From Acidobacteriota bacterium (GTDB lineage: Bacteria; Acidobacteriota; Terriglobia; Bryobacterales; Bryobacteraceae): a stretch of DNA of 64,000 nucleotides. The stretch lies in contig JACPNQ010000025.1 in assembly GCA_016185425.1 (NCBI GenBank), positions 29,936-93,935 on the forward strand. Direction: 5' to 3'. Position 1 is the stretch's first letter, and each line of letters starts with the position of its first letter. Position numbers and translations under genes: made by a program. The notes below the pieces were generated by a model. It searched no databases. It saw only the letters and a list, made by a program, of their open reading frames with translations, and had not been told where the DNA came from. Below, piece by piece: positions 26,865 to 35,109 of this stretch.

Positions 26865-28205
26865 TTACTCCGCCCTCCCCGCCGGCGCAGGCGCAGGCTC
26901 GAATTTCTTGCCGTCGACGAAAACCATTTTCACGTTCGTCCGTTCCGCCAGCCAGTCGCCATCGGTGACGAATAGATTCGCGATCTTGCCATTTTCCAGG
27001 CTGCCGAGGCGGTCGTCGACACCGTAAATCTCGGCGGCGCCAAGCGTCATCGCCCGTAGCGCCTCTTCGTTCGACAACCCGGCATCCACTGCCCGTTTCA
27101 CGGCACGCCGCACATCGGCCGGCCGTTCCAACCCGGTTGTGTAGAAAGCGAATCGGACGCCTGCCTTCGAGAGCGCCGCGGCGCCGCTGGGAGCGAGTTC
27201 GCGCGTCTCCAAGGTGCGCAGTGACTCCACCGCATCCGGATCGCCGTCGCGATCGTGCTCCGGCCATTTCAGGTTAAGCAGGATCGGTACGCCGGACGCC
27301 TTCAGCGAATCGGCCGCGCGCCACGCTTCGGCGCCGCCGTACAAGACTACCGGGATCTTAAGCTCCTTGCCGAAGCGGATCATGCGGTCGATATCAACCT
27401 TCCGCGTAGCGGGTAGCAGTATGCGCGGGGATTCCAATACGCCTTCCAGCGCACGATCATACGCAGGCCGCTGCAGACCACGCGCGTTCTGCGCATACAT
27501 CGCCTTCGCCGCTTTGTACTGCTCGGCGTCGATGTAGATCTGGCGGACGTAGGCGATCGAGCCCATCAGCGACGCGGGGAACCCGGCCGTGCTGCGCGTC
27601 GGCAGCGTCACGTACTGGCCAACGGGAGAGCCGACGACCATGTCGCCAGCGCGTCCGCCGCTCAAATTCACAGCCGATCCCTGCCCCGCGAAAACACCGG
27701 TCGATGGAAAGACGATTGCCGTGGTGAATCCGGCGTTGCGTGCCGCGGTCAATGTGGCATCGGCTGGTTGCACAAGGTCGCCGGCCTTCAGCCAGCTTGT
27801 GTTCGACGGGCGATCTTCCGGCCCGCCGTCGTCAAGAAACTGTACGTTTGCGGGAGTCTCATCGCCGCCGCCCCGGCGGCGGCCGGTGGGTGCGTCGGCA
27901 GCGGGAGTTGCGGGGCGCGCCGCCGCGGGCGCGGCCGCTGGCAGTCCCCAAGTGCTCAGTGCGTCGATCAGGCCGGGGTAGACATGGAGTCCCTTCCCAT
28001 CGATCGTCCACGCTCCAGCCGGGACGGGGACACTGGGTCCTACGGCTTCAATCAATCCGTTGCGGACAACGATCGTGCCGTTGGGGATCGCAGGTCCGCT
28101 GGCCGGATGGATCATTGCATTTTGAATCGCATAAAAACCCGGCGAGCCGGTCTGCCCATAGGCAAACGCGCCCGCCGCCGCGAGCAGCAAGTGACGGCGT
28201 TTCAT
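26865..28205 (-). CDS. Amidohydrolase-family protein lacking metal ligands (paralogue 1)
   Basis: The 446-residue protein starts with a signal peptide (MKRRHLLLAAAGAFAYGQTG). I use this internal ATG because the longer open frame upstream overlaps the isomerase gene. It has the amidohydrolase framework (TIDGKGLHVYPGLIDALSTW, AMTLGAAEIYGVDDRLGSLE) but no HxH after GLID, and the late Asp motif reads FAFYTTG. An Ala/Pro/Arg low-complexity loop lies around residues 85-115. It is likely catalytically dead and acts with the adjacent intact paralogue (inference). Confidence 0.83.
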   Translation of the reverse strand: MKRRHLLLAAAGAFAYGQTGSPGFYAIQNAMIHPASGPAIPNGTIVVRNGLIEAVGPSVPVPAGAWTIDGKGLHVYPGLIDALSTWGLPAAAPAAARPATPAADAPTGRRRGGGDETPANVQFLDDGGPEDRPSNTSWLKAGDLVQPADATLTAARNAGFTTAIVFPSTGVFAGQGSAVNLSGGRAGDMVVGSPVGQYVTLPTRSTAGFPASLMGSIAYVRQIYIDAEQYKAAKAMYAQNARGLQRPAYDRALEGVLESPRILLPATRKVDIDRMIRFGKELKIPVVLYGGAEAWRAADSLKASGVPILLNLKWPEHDRDGDPDAVESLRTLETRELAPSGAAALSKAGVRFAFYTTGLERPADVRRAVKRAVDAGLSNEEALRAMTLGAAEIYGVDDRLGSLENGKIANLFVTDGDWLAERTNVKMVFVDGKKFEPAPAPAGRAE

Positions 28206-28239
28206 TAACCGCTTATGGTAACACCCACCGGGAACTGGG

Positions 28240-29178
28240 TTATGCCCAACCGGCTTCCGCCGCGGCCTTGCGAAGCGCATCCAGATCACGCTTCATGGCC
28301 TTCAACACATCGGCCTTCGCGATCGTGATCTTCGTTGCCCCCTTCTCCGCGCCACCCAGGCCGTATTCATAGTGCACCTGCACGGGACCATTGAATGCGC
28401 CCGATTTCGCCATCTTAAGGAAGTCGCGCGTCTGCACCATGCCTTCGCCGATCGGACACCAATCGACGCGCCATTTTCCGTTCGGCCCCTTGCCCCACAG
28501 GAAGTCCTTCAGGGCGATTCCTCCCATGTGCGGCATGGCCAGCCGTGTGGCGTGCAGCCAGCCGCCGAGCCCACCCTCAACCGTCGCGTGCGCAACATCG
28601 AAGTTGTAGCTGACGTAGCGCTTGTCCAGATCACGCAGCAGCATCCACAAATCCCACTGCGACGCGCCGACGCGGCCGGCTCCGGAATGCGTATGGTACA
28701 TCGCGCACAACCCGAGCTCCTTGTTGAACGCGGCCAATTCCTTGACGCGCGGCGCGAACTCCTTCAACTGCTCGGGAAGTGCGACGCCTTCTTTGTATTT
28801 GTAGCCGTCCCAGCGGTAATGCGTCACGCCCACTCCCTTCGCCGCGCGCAGCACGGTTTGGGCGTAGGACGTGGTCATGTCGGTGATGTCGGTAGTGATC
28901 ATCGTCAACTTGCTTCCCGCCGCGCGAATGGCTTCGGAGGCCTTGGGAAGGTCCTCATTGACGCGGTCAGGCGTCACATGCCCGCCCTTTCGCACCGTGA
29001 GGTCGATGCCGTCAAACCCCATCTCCTTCGCCGCCGCGGCCATCTCCGCCCAGCTCAGAAACTGCAGGTGCTTGGAGAACACGCAGAATTCCATCCGGCC
29101 TGTTGACGCAGCCGCGGCGCCCGCGCCGATGGCGGCCGCCAGAAAGCTCCGCCGGTTCACTCCGTTGCCTGATACCAT
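28240..29178 (-). CDS. Secreted sugar phosphate isomerase/epimerase-like TIM-barrel protein
   Basis: The 312-residue protein has a Tat-like leader (VNRRSFLAAAIGAGAAAAST) and then the AP-endonuclease-2/xylose-isomerase-like barrel: AKEMGFDGIDLTVRKGGHVT, MYHTHSGAG, YNFDVAHATVEGG and QVHYEYGLGG. His, Asp and Glu of these motifs are the usual metal ligands. Such proteins isomerise or epimerise sugars; the exported form is common in Acidobacteria and Planctomycetes. It is the first gene of a four-gene minus-strand unit with the amidohydrolase trio (34-bp gap). Confidence 0.85.
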   Translation of the reverse strand: MVSGNGVNRRSFLAAAIGAGAAAASTGRMEFCVFSKHLQFLSWAEMAAAAKEMGFDGIDLTVRKGGHVTPDRVNEDLPKASEAIRAAGSKLTMITTDITDMTTSYAQTVLRAAKGVGVTHYRWDGYKYKEGVALPEQLKEFAPRVKELAAFNKELGLCAMYHTHSGAGRVGASQWDLWMLLRDLDKRYVSYNFDVAHATVEGGLGGWLHATRLAMPHMGGIALKDFLWGKGPNGKWRVDWCPIGEGMVQTRDFLKMAKSGAFNGPVQVHYEYGLGGAEKGATKITIAKADVLKAMKRDLDALRKAAAEAGWA

Positions 29179-29216
29179 CCCTTACAAGCTCTCCCATTGC
29201 AGAGCTTATCGCAAAC

Positions 29217-29636
29217 ATGAACAGCCCGCCCGATTCTCTTCGCTTTGCCTGCCAGCCCGGTTGCACACGCTGCTGCGATCAGGAGGGATTCGTCTATTTA
29301 ACCGAGGAGGATCTGAGTAAGGCGGCGGTATTTGTGGGGCTGACGGCCCAGGAGTTCGAAGCCCGCTATGTTTACCGGACGCGCCATCAGCGGCGGCTGC
29401 GAAAGCCGCGCGGCAAGCAGTGCGTGTTTCTGAACAGCGAAGGATGCGGCATTCATCCCGTGAAGCCGACGCAATGCCGGCTTTTTCCGTTCTGGCCGCA
29501 TCTGGTGGAGTCGCGGCGTGAGTGGGAGAAGACGGCTAAGTGGTGTCCCGGCATCGGCCAGGGCGAGCTGGTACAGATCGGCGCGGCGTTGGAGCGCGCT
29601 GAAGAGATGAAAACGGCGTATCCCGGCTTCTTCTAG
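29217..29636 (+). CDS. YkgJ family cysteine cluster protein
   Basis: The 139-residue protein has the CxxxCxxCC motif CQPGCTRCC near its start and a second cluster CVFLNSEGCGIHPVKPTQCR followed by LFPFWP. This is the signature of the YkgJ/UPF0153 family, predicted to bind zinc or an iron-sulfur cluster. The specific role is unknown. I start at the ATG at 29217; the longer open frame upstream runs antisense through the isomerase leader. It converges with the cyanophycinase gene and the two stop codons share CTAG. Confidence 0.85.
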   Translation: MNSPPDSLRFACQPGCTRCCDQEGFVYLTEEDLSKAAVFVGLTAQEFEARYVYRTRHQRRLRKPRGKQCVFLNSEGCGIHPVKPTQCRLFPFWPHLVESRREWEKTAKWCPGIGQGELVQIGAALERAEEMKTAYPGFF

Positions 29637-30457
29637 TTCGTGCAGGCGATCTGCTTTCGTTTGGCGATGTCGAAACAGTCGCCGGGCGAGAGGAAATAGT
29701 ATCCCTTGCCATCCGGACCCGCGCCAAAGTTCGCGTCGTAGACAGCCACTTTGCTCACACCGACAACGTCGAACCTGGTGCCGTGTACAACCACCGCCGT
29801 ACCCTCATCGAGCCCAAGCCCCAAGATTTCCGGCTTCAACGCAATTACCTGGAGCATGTCGTTCTCGCGCTTCCGCTTGATCAGGTGCTGGTCGATGGCG
29901 ACGAATGACAGAAACCCCAGTCCCTGTTCATAACCTTTCGCCATCATGACGGTATTCCCTTCCCTCGCTCCACGGACGAGATAGGAACCCTGAATGGTCG
30001 CGCCCGCCGACGTGCCCGCAATCACGCCGCCACGCGCGAGCAGTGCGTCGAGTTCCTTGTGCGTCCGCGTATTCAGATAGGAATCGACCAGGCGCCACTG
30101 CCGGCCGCCGTCGAACCAGACGCCCTTTGCCGACTTAATCGCGGCGGCGAAGGCTTCCGTGTCGGCGACTTTCCGGTCTCGCGTGTGCAGCAGCGTCAGG
30201 TGTGTGAATCCGTGTTTGCGCAGCGGGTGTTTCTCGAGAACCGTGTCGGCATAGGCGTCCGCGTCGCCGGCCGTGGGGATGACGGCGATCGGAGCGTCCA
30301 GGCCGCCTGCAAGCTTTGCGAACCGATTCAAAATCTCAGGGCCTACGCTACCGCCGCCGATGGGAATCACATATCCGGCGGGCGGGCCGGCAGCCGGGCT
30401 ATGAAACGCCGCGTTGGTTTGCAGCAGCAGGAGCGTGGAGAGCAGGGCGCCTGACAT
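29633..30457 (-). CDS. Cyanophycinase-like serine peptidase (S51)
   Basis: The 274-residue protein has a short secretion signal and the S51 peptidase features: VIPIGGGSVGPE, VIPTAGDADAYADT, a GVWFDGGRQWRLVDSYLNT block and the nucleophile motif GGVIAGTSAGATIQGS with the catalytic Ser. Cyanophycinases release beta-Asp-Arg dipeptides from cyanophycin; exported forms are known in heterotrophs. A cyanophycin synthetase is not in the window, so the substrate may be an external polymer or another isoaspartyl peptide. Length fits the family. Confidence 0.85.
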   Translation of the reverse strand: MSGALLSTLLLLQTNAAFHSPAAGPPAGYVIPIGGGSVGPEILNRFAKLAGGLDAPIAVIPTAGDADAYADTVLEKHPLRKHGFTHLTLLHTRDRKVADTEAFAAAIKSAKGVWFDGGRQWRLVDSYLNTRTHKELDALLARGGVIAGTSAGATIQGSYLVRGAREGNTVMMAKGYEQGLGFLSFVAIDQHLIKRKRENDMLQVIALKPEILGLGLDEGTAVVVHGTRFDVVGVSKVAVYDANFGAGPDGKGYYFLSPGDCFDIAKRKQIACTN

Positions 30458-30504
30458 GGTTTGATGCCAATGATAGCAACCCGGTAGGATGGACTTTATC
30501 GATT

Positions 30505-30993
30505 ATGGATGCGGAACCTTATCTCAAAGAAATCGCGGATGCGCTCGCCAATGCAGGACTCGAAGCGGTTTTGATTGGTAATGCCGCCGCGGCTCTGCAG
30601 GGTGCGCCCGTAACAACAATCGACTTCGATTTTCTATTTCGTAAAACTCCCACAAACCTGGCGAAACTAAAACGTTTCGCAAAATCTCTGCATTTGGTGA
30701 TTTTTAACCCATATTATCCAGCAACCGAAATGTATAGGATGATGCGGGAGGAGGACCGCCTGCAGTTGGACTTTTGCGTGCGGATCCAGGGGATCCGGGC
30801 CTACGAGTCCGTGCGGAGCCGCGCCACTCTAGTCCGCTTTGGCGAGACCGATTTGCTCGTCGCGAGCCTGGGTGACATCATTAAAAGTAAACGCGCCGCC
30901 GGTCGGCCACAGGATCTCGCTGTCCTGGCTACGTTGGAACATGTCCATGCGAAAATCAAAGCCCGCGAAAAAGGCGAAGGCCCCGTCTCTTAA
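30505..30993 (+). CDS. Nucleotidyltransferase-fold protein
   Basis: The 162-residue protein contains AVLIGNAAAALQGAPVTTID then FDFLFRKTP, which corresponds to the GG/GS...DxD core of MNT-type nucleotidyltransferases, and LVASLGDIIKSKRAAGRPQD, the conserved helix of the family (DUF6036-like). The usual GGxAv loop is altered (GNAAA). Such proteins are found in toxin-antitoxin-like pairs and as stand-alone enzymes. The ATG at 30505 is chosen because the upstream open frame overlaps the divergent cyanophycinase. A tiny gene overlaps its 3' end. Confidence 0.75.
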   Translation: MDAEPYLKEIADALANAGLEAVLIGNAAAALQGAPVTTIDFDFLFRKTPTNLAKLKRFAKSLHLVIFNPYYPATEMYRMMREEDRLQLDFCVRIQGIRAYESVRSRATLVRFGETDLLVASLGDIIKSKRAAGRPQDLAVLATLEHVHAKIKAREKGEGPVS

Positions 30994-31108
30994 GAAACAG
31001 TTCGCGTTTATGCGCGAAGCGATGATCGATTCGTGGCTCTCGCTCCCCCCAGAACGCCGCACGAACTTCCTGCGCAAGAAAATTGGCATCGTTGGCAGTG
31101 CCCTTTAA
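30947..31108 (+). CDS. Small basic protein overlapping the nucleotidyltransferase gene
   Basis: The 53-residue product starts MRKSKPAKKAKAPSLKKQFA and ends LSLPPERRTNFLRKKIGIVG SAL. An alternative ATG is six bases upstream. It overlaps the 3' end of the nucleotidyltransferase gene by about 47 bases in another frame and its TAA is immediately followed by the GTG of the aminotransferase. This packing suggests translational coupling. I do not recognise the family; the basic N-terminus and PERRTNFLRKK tail would suit nucleic-acid or partner binding. Confidence 0.5.
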   Translation: MRKSKPAKKAKAPSLKKQFAFMREAMIDSWLSLPPERRTNFLRKKIGIVGSAL

Positions 31109-32221
31109 GTGGCCGTTCCTTTCTCCCACCGCCTCGACTGGAGCATCGCCACCAACCGCCTCGCTCAGGCGCTAACGCTCCATCGCCCGCAATTCGACCT
31201 AACCGCCTCGAATCCAACCAACGCCGGCATCGACTACCCGGCCGGTCTACTCAACGCCTTCCAAGACCCGCGCTCTCTCCACTACAACCCCGACCCGCGC
31301 GGCATCGAATCGGCCCGCGCCGCCCTGAACCTCGGTCCGCACACGCTGCTCGCCGCCTCCACGTCGGAAGCCTATAGCTGGCTGTTCAAACTTCTCTGCA
31401 ACCCCGGCGACGCGATCCTTGTTCCCCGGCCTTCCTACCCCCTTTTCGAATTCCTCGCCAGGCTCGAATCCGTAGAAGTGATCCAATACTCCCTCCGCTA
31501 CGCGGAAGGGTGGTGGCTCGATTACGATTCCCTCGAAAGGCAGCTCACACCGAACACGCGCGCCATTCTCTTCGTCAACCCCAACAACCCCACCGGCAAC
31601 TATTTGAAAATAGCGGAACTCCATCGCCTCGCCGCACTATGCGCAGGAAACAACATCGCCCTCATCTCCGACGAGGTCTTCGCTGACTACCCGCTAACCG
31701 GCGACCAGACCCGCGCCACAACGCTGGGCGACAACGGCGAGTGCCTCAGCTTTGTCCTCGGCGGGTTATCGAAGACCGCGGGCCTTCCACAGATGAAAGC
31801 GGCATGGCTAACAGCCTCCGGGCCGGGCGCCGGGGAAGCTGCGAAGCGTCTGGAACTGATCGCCGACACGTATCTGTCTGTCGCAACGCCGGTCCAATAC
31901 GCGCTTCCAACTTTGCTCAAGCACGGCGCGAAAATCCGCGAGCAGATCCAAGACCGCACGCGCGCGAACCTTGGGACTCTGCAAAACTCCCACCTCCGCC
32001 CGCTACGCGTCGAAGGCGGATGGTACGCGATCATTCCCACACCACGCACCCGCGGCGAAGAAGAATGGGCAATTCACCTGCTCGAAAACGAACGCACACT
32101 CACACAGCCCGGCTACTTCTATGATTTCGAATCCGACGGCTGGCTCGTGCTGAGCCTGCTGACGCCGGAAGCGGATTTCGCCGCCGGCATCGCCGCCATT
32201 CATCGCGCCTTTACTGCTTAA
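31109..32221 (+). CDS. PLP-dependent aminotransferase class I/II
   Basis: The 370-residue protein has fold-type I landmarks: AASTSEAYSWLFKLL, VPRPSYPLFEFL, FVNPNNPTGNYLK (Asn), ALISDEVFADY (Asp contacting the pyridine nitrogen) and GGLSKTAGLPQMKAAWL with the Schiff-base Lys in SK. Such enzymes transfer amino groups between amino and keto acids; the substrate cannot be told. The GTG start directly follows the stop of the small gene; no ATG suits. It converges with the dehydratase gene and overlaps it by 11 bp. Confidence 0.85.
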   Translation: MAVPFSHRLDWSIATNRLAQALTLHRPQFDLTASNPTNAGIDYPAGLLNAFQDPRSLHYNPDPRGIESARAALNLGPHTLLAASTSEAYSWLFKLLCNPGDAILVPRPSYPLFEFLARLESVEVIQYSLRYAEGWWLDYDSLERQLTPNTRAILFVNPNNPTGNYLKIAELHRLAALCAGNNIALISDEVFADYPLTGDQTRATTLGDNGECLSFVLGGLSKTAGLPQMKAAWLTASGPGAGEAAKRLELIADTYLSVATPVQYALPTLLKHGAKIREQIQDRTRANLGTLQNSHLRPLRVEGGWYAIIPTPRTRGEEEWAIHLLENERTLTQPGYFYDFESDGWLVLSLLTPEADFAAGIAAIHRAFTA

Positions 32222-33566
32222 TAATCTGTCCGTCGCGCTTGCGGACTTCGCCCCAACCGCCATTCAGCCGGCTGCGCTCACCGCCACGCCCCCCGGCCTC
32301 GCCGCCGAACGGATATTTCGCCGCCGCCTTCTCGTCGACCTCAATCCCCCAGCCGGGTTTCTCGGTCGCATACAGATAGCCGTCCTTGATCTCCGGCACG
32401 CCGCTGAACACTTCGCGCGTCCGGTCGTTGAACGGTGAATATTCCTGCACGCCGAAGTTGTAGCTCACCAGGTCGAGCGCCACATTCGCCGCATGGCCGA
32501 TCGGCGACACATCCCCGGGCCCATGCCATGCAGTGCGAACCCCGTAATGTTCTCCGAGAATCGCCATCTTGCGGCAAGGCGTCAGGCCGCCGGCTTGCGA
32601 GACGTGCACGCGGATATAGTCGATCAGCCGCTCCGAAATCAACGGCGTCCACTCATGCGGTGAATTGAACAACTCTCCCATTGCGATCGGCGTCGTGCAC
32701 GCCTGCCGGATCAGGCGGAACCAGGCGATGTCCTCCGGCGAAAGCGGATCTTCCAGGAAGAAGAGCTTGAACTTTTCCACGTCCTTGCAGAACTGCAGCG
32801 CCTGGGTCGGCGCGATCCGCTCGTGCACATCGTGCAGCAGTTCGATCTCCTCGGGCAGCTCCTTGCGGCAGACCTCGAACATGTTCAATGCACGGCGAAT
32901 GTAGGCCGCCGGCTCGAATACAGGTTTGTTGTGCAGCGCCGTGATCCTGGCCGCCGCCCCGCCCGATCCGTATCCGGCCATACCCGGCACGCCAACCTGC
33001 ACGCGCACGTGGCGGAAGCCCTGCGCGATATATTTCTTCGCGCTCTCCACCACCTGAGCCGCGTCGTTGCCCGACGCATGGCCATAACAATCGGCCGCCT
33101 CGCGCACCTTGCCGCCCAGCAACTGATAGACGGGCATGCCCGCCATGCGTCCCTTGATGTCCCACAACGCCTGGTCCACGCCGCTGATGCCGTTGTTGAG
33201 CACCGGACCGTTGCGCCAGTAACTCGAGTTGTACATCGCCTGCCACAGGTCGTCGATGCGATCCGCCTTCTGCCCGATCAGGAACGGCTTTAAATAACGG
33301 TTCACGGCCTCGACGACAAGATCGGCGCGCTGCGTGAACGTTCCGCAGCCGTAACCGTACAACCCGTCCTGGTCGGTGACGACCTTCACCACCACCAGCC
33401 GCAGCCCGGCTGGCGCGGTCGCGATCACCTGCACGTCCTTGATCAGCGGCGAACTCAGCCCCCGCATCGCCCGGTCGGCTTGTTGTTGGGCGGCTAACTG
33501 CCGTTGCGAAAGCATTGTCGCGGGCAGAGCGCCCATCGCCATCTGCATCAATTTCCGGCGGTTCAT
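32211..33566 (-). CDS. Enolase-superfamily sugar-acid dehydratase (RspA/mannonate dehydratase-like)
   Basis: The 451-residue protein has a Tat-like leader (NRRKLMQMAMGALPATMLSQ), the lid domain with YGYGCGTFTQRADLV, and barrel ligands in LLHDVHERIAPTQAL, FFLEDPLSPED and AMGELFNSPHEW, followed by IRVHVSQAGGLTPCRKMA and AWHGPGDVSPIGHAAN. This pattern matches the D-mannonate/galactonate dehydratase (RspA) branch rather than classical mandelate racemases. Export is unusual compared with enteric relatives but common in this phylum. It lies at the end of the Ccm operon; its start overlaps the 3' end of the ccmD-like gene by 4 bp. Confidence 0.87.
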   Translation of the reverse strand: MNRRKLMQMAMGALPATMLSQRQLAAQQQADRAMRGLSSPLIKDVQVIATAPAGLRLVVVKVVTDQDGLYGYGCGTFTQRADLVVEAVNRYLKPFLIGQKADRIDDLWQAMYNSSYWRNGPVLNNGISGVDQALWDIKGRMAGMPVYQLLGGKVREAADCYGHASGNDAAQVVESAKKYIAQGFRHVRVQVGVPGMAGYGSGGAAARITALHNKPVFEPAAYIRRALNMFEVCRKELPEEIELLHDVHERIAPTQALQFCKDVEKFKLFFLEDPLSPEDIAWFRLIRQACTTPIAMGELFNSPHEWTPLISERLIDYIRVHVSQAGGLTPCRKMAILGEHYGVRTAWHGPGDVSPIGHAANVALDLVSYNFGVQEYSPFNDRTREVFSGVPEIKDGYLYATEKPGWGIEVDEKAAAKYPFGGEAGGRGGERSRLNGGWGEVRKRDGQIIKQ

Positions 33567-33713
33567 TTCTTCTCCTCCACCATGCGCTTCAGCGTATCGA
33601 GCTGTTTCGTCAGGTTGCGTTCACGCAACCCCAGCAGCACAGCATATACCGCCAGCAGGCCCCACGCCACTGCCAGGCCATAAAACATGAATGTGATATT
33701 GCGTTCGTCCATC
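33563..33713 (-). pseudogene. ccmD: ccmD-like small membrane protein, frameshifted
   Basis: The ATG frame reads MDERNITFMFYGLAVAW and then runs into a stop. After a run of five G (C at 33660-33664 on the plus strand) the other frame continues GLLAVYAVLLGLRERNLTKQ LDTLKRMVEEKK, so dropping one G gives a 49-residue CcmD-like protein: one transmembrane helix followed by a charged tail. Its 151-bp length is not a multiple of three. Position 11 bases after ccmC is the standard ccmD place. It may be a sequence error, a true mutation or a tolerated slippage. Confidence 0.7.
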
Positions 33714-33724
33714 GCCGTTCCGTT

Positions 33725-34417
33725 CTAGTTCATCGCGTGCGCGTAGCGCCGCAACCCATCGATCTCCCGCTGCACTTCCTCCTGACGCAGGCGTACCAGG
33801 ACGAATATCGCCGCCAGCAGCAGCAGTGCCAGCGTGTTCATGTAAATCATGTTCTCCATCATTGGATCGATCTTCTGTACCCCGCCCGTCCGAATTGAAA
33901 GCACCGGCCCGGGATGCTGGGTCCGCCACCATTCAATCGCCTTCCACGTCACCGCCACCGACGCCGACGCAAATACCGAGAGAACCGCGCTGTTCTTGGC
34001 CCGTTCAGTCGGGTCGTCAATCGCGGTCCGCAACATCAGGTAGCCGAAATACACCAGCCAGCAGATCAAAGCCCAGGTAAGGCGCGGGTCCCACGCCCAC
34101 CAGATGCCCCAGATAATCCTCCCCCAGATCATCCCTGTAATCAGGTTCACCGCCGCGAACGCCAATCCCGTTTCCGTCGCCGAAACGGCGAATGCGTCAT
34201 ATTTTTGATCCTTCTTCGCGAGGTACAGCACGCTCGCTACCAGCGCGCCAAAATAGCACGCCGCCGCCGTCAGAAATGCCGGCAAATGGTAGTAGAAGAT
34301 CCGGTAAATCGGCCCCTGCTCCATCTCGTCCGGTACACCGAACATGATGACGTACAAGTTCCGCAGCAGCAGCGGCCCCGCCACGGCCCCGAGCGCAAGA
34401 ATCAGTTTGGTCCGCAT
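33725..34417 (-). CDS. ccmC: CcmC, heme transfer protein to CcmE
   Basis: The 230-residue protein has six predicted membrane spans and the tryptophan-rich WGRIIWGIWWAWDPRLTWAL motif of the heme-handling proteins, flanked by conserved His (FYYHLPAFLTA and ENMIYM region). CcmC attaches heme covalently to CcmE in the periplasm. I start at the ATG giving MRTKLILALGAVAGPLLL; the longer open frame upstream overlaps ccmB antilogically and has no membrane pattern. It lies 11 bases after the end of ccmB. Confidence 0.88.
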   Translation of the reverse strand: MRTKLILALGAVAGPLLLRNLYVIMFGVPDEMEQGPIYRIFYYHLPAFLTAAACYFGALVASVLYLAKKDQKYDAFAVSATETGLAFAAVNLITGMIWGRIIWGIWWAWDPRLTWALICWLVYFGYLMLRTAIDDPTERAKNSAVLSVFASASVAVTWKAIEWWRTQHPGPVLSIRTGGVQKIDPMMENMIYMNTLALLLLAAIFVLVRLRQEEVQREIDGLRRYAHAMN

Positions 34418-34428
34418 ATTGACTGCTC

Positions 34429-35109
34429 CTATCTCACCAGAATCGTCTCGGCCAGGTAAAGCGACAGCGTCGTGAACATGATATTGAATCCGATCAGGAT
34501 GCGAAGCCAGACCGTAAAATCGGATGGAATCGGCTGGCCGGTCAGCAGCGTGTTCGTCAGCATCATCGCCGACAGCAGCGCCGGAATCAGCATCGGGTAA
34601 AGCAGCATAGGCAGCATTAGCTCCCGCAGCCGCAGGTTCATCGTCAAGGCGCTGAAAAATGTCCCCGCGCAGGCCAGCGCCCATGTGCCAAGCGCCAACA
34701 CACCCATCAGGCCGCCCAGGCTGCGCCACCAGGTAATGTTGTAGAAAATTCCAAATACCGGCAGGCAGATACACTCGATGCCGAACAGCAGGACAAACGC
34801 CGCTACCGCTTTCCCTAAAAACAAGGACGCCCCCGAAGCCGGCGACGACACCAGCACATCAATACAATCATTCGGCAGTTCCCGCGCGAACGAACGGTTC
34901 ACAATCAACGCGCCGGCAAACGCGAACACCATCCACAACAACCCCCCGCCGAACTCCACGATCATGTCGGGCGATGGATCGAAGGCAAAGCTGAACAGCA
35001 GCAAAATCACCACGCTGAACGACAGCGTTGAGTTGATCGACTCCTTCGTCCGGAACTCGCTCCGCAGGTCCTTCCGCGCAATCGCCGCGGCGTGTCGCAA
35101 CGTCGTCAA
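34429..35109 (-). CDS. ccmB: CcmB, ABC transporter membrane subunit
   Basis: The 226-residue protein begins at a TTG that overlaps the ccmA stop (TTGA), giving LTTLRHAAAIARKDLRSEFR as N-terminus. It has six hydrophobic spans and the family motifs RELPNDCIDVLVSSPASGAS and LMLPMLLYPMLIPALLSAMM. CcmB partners CcmA to drive release of holo-CcmE. Length equals the family norm, which argues against the much longer open frame upstream. Confidence 0.87.
   Translation of the reverse strand: MTTLRHAAAIARKDLRSEFRTKESINSTLSFSVVILLLFSFAFDPSPDMIVEFGGGLLWMVFAFAGALIVNRSFARELPNDCIDVLVSSPASGASLFLGKAVAAFVLLFGIECICLPVFGIFYNITWWRSLGGLMGVLALGTWALACAGTFFSALTMNLRLRELMLPMLLYPMLIPALLSAMMLTNTLLTGQPIPSDFTVWLRILIGFNIMFTTLSLYLAETILVR

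Noticed and set aside
34418..34774. N-terminal extension of ccmC
   Set aside because: It overlaps ccmB and does not encode membrane helices or family sequence.
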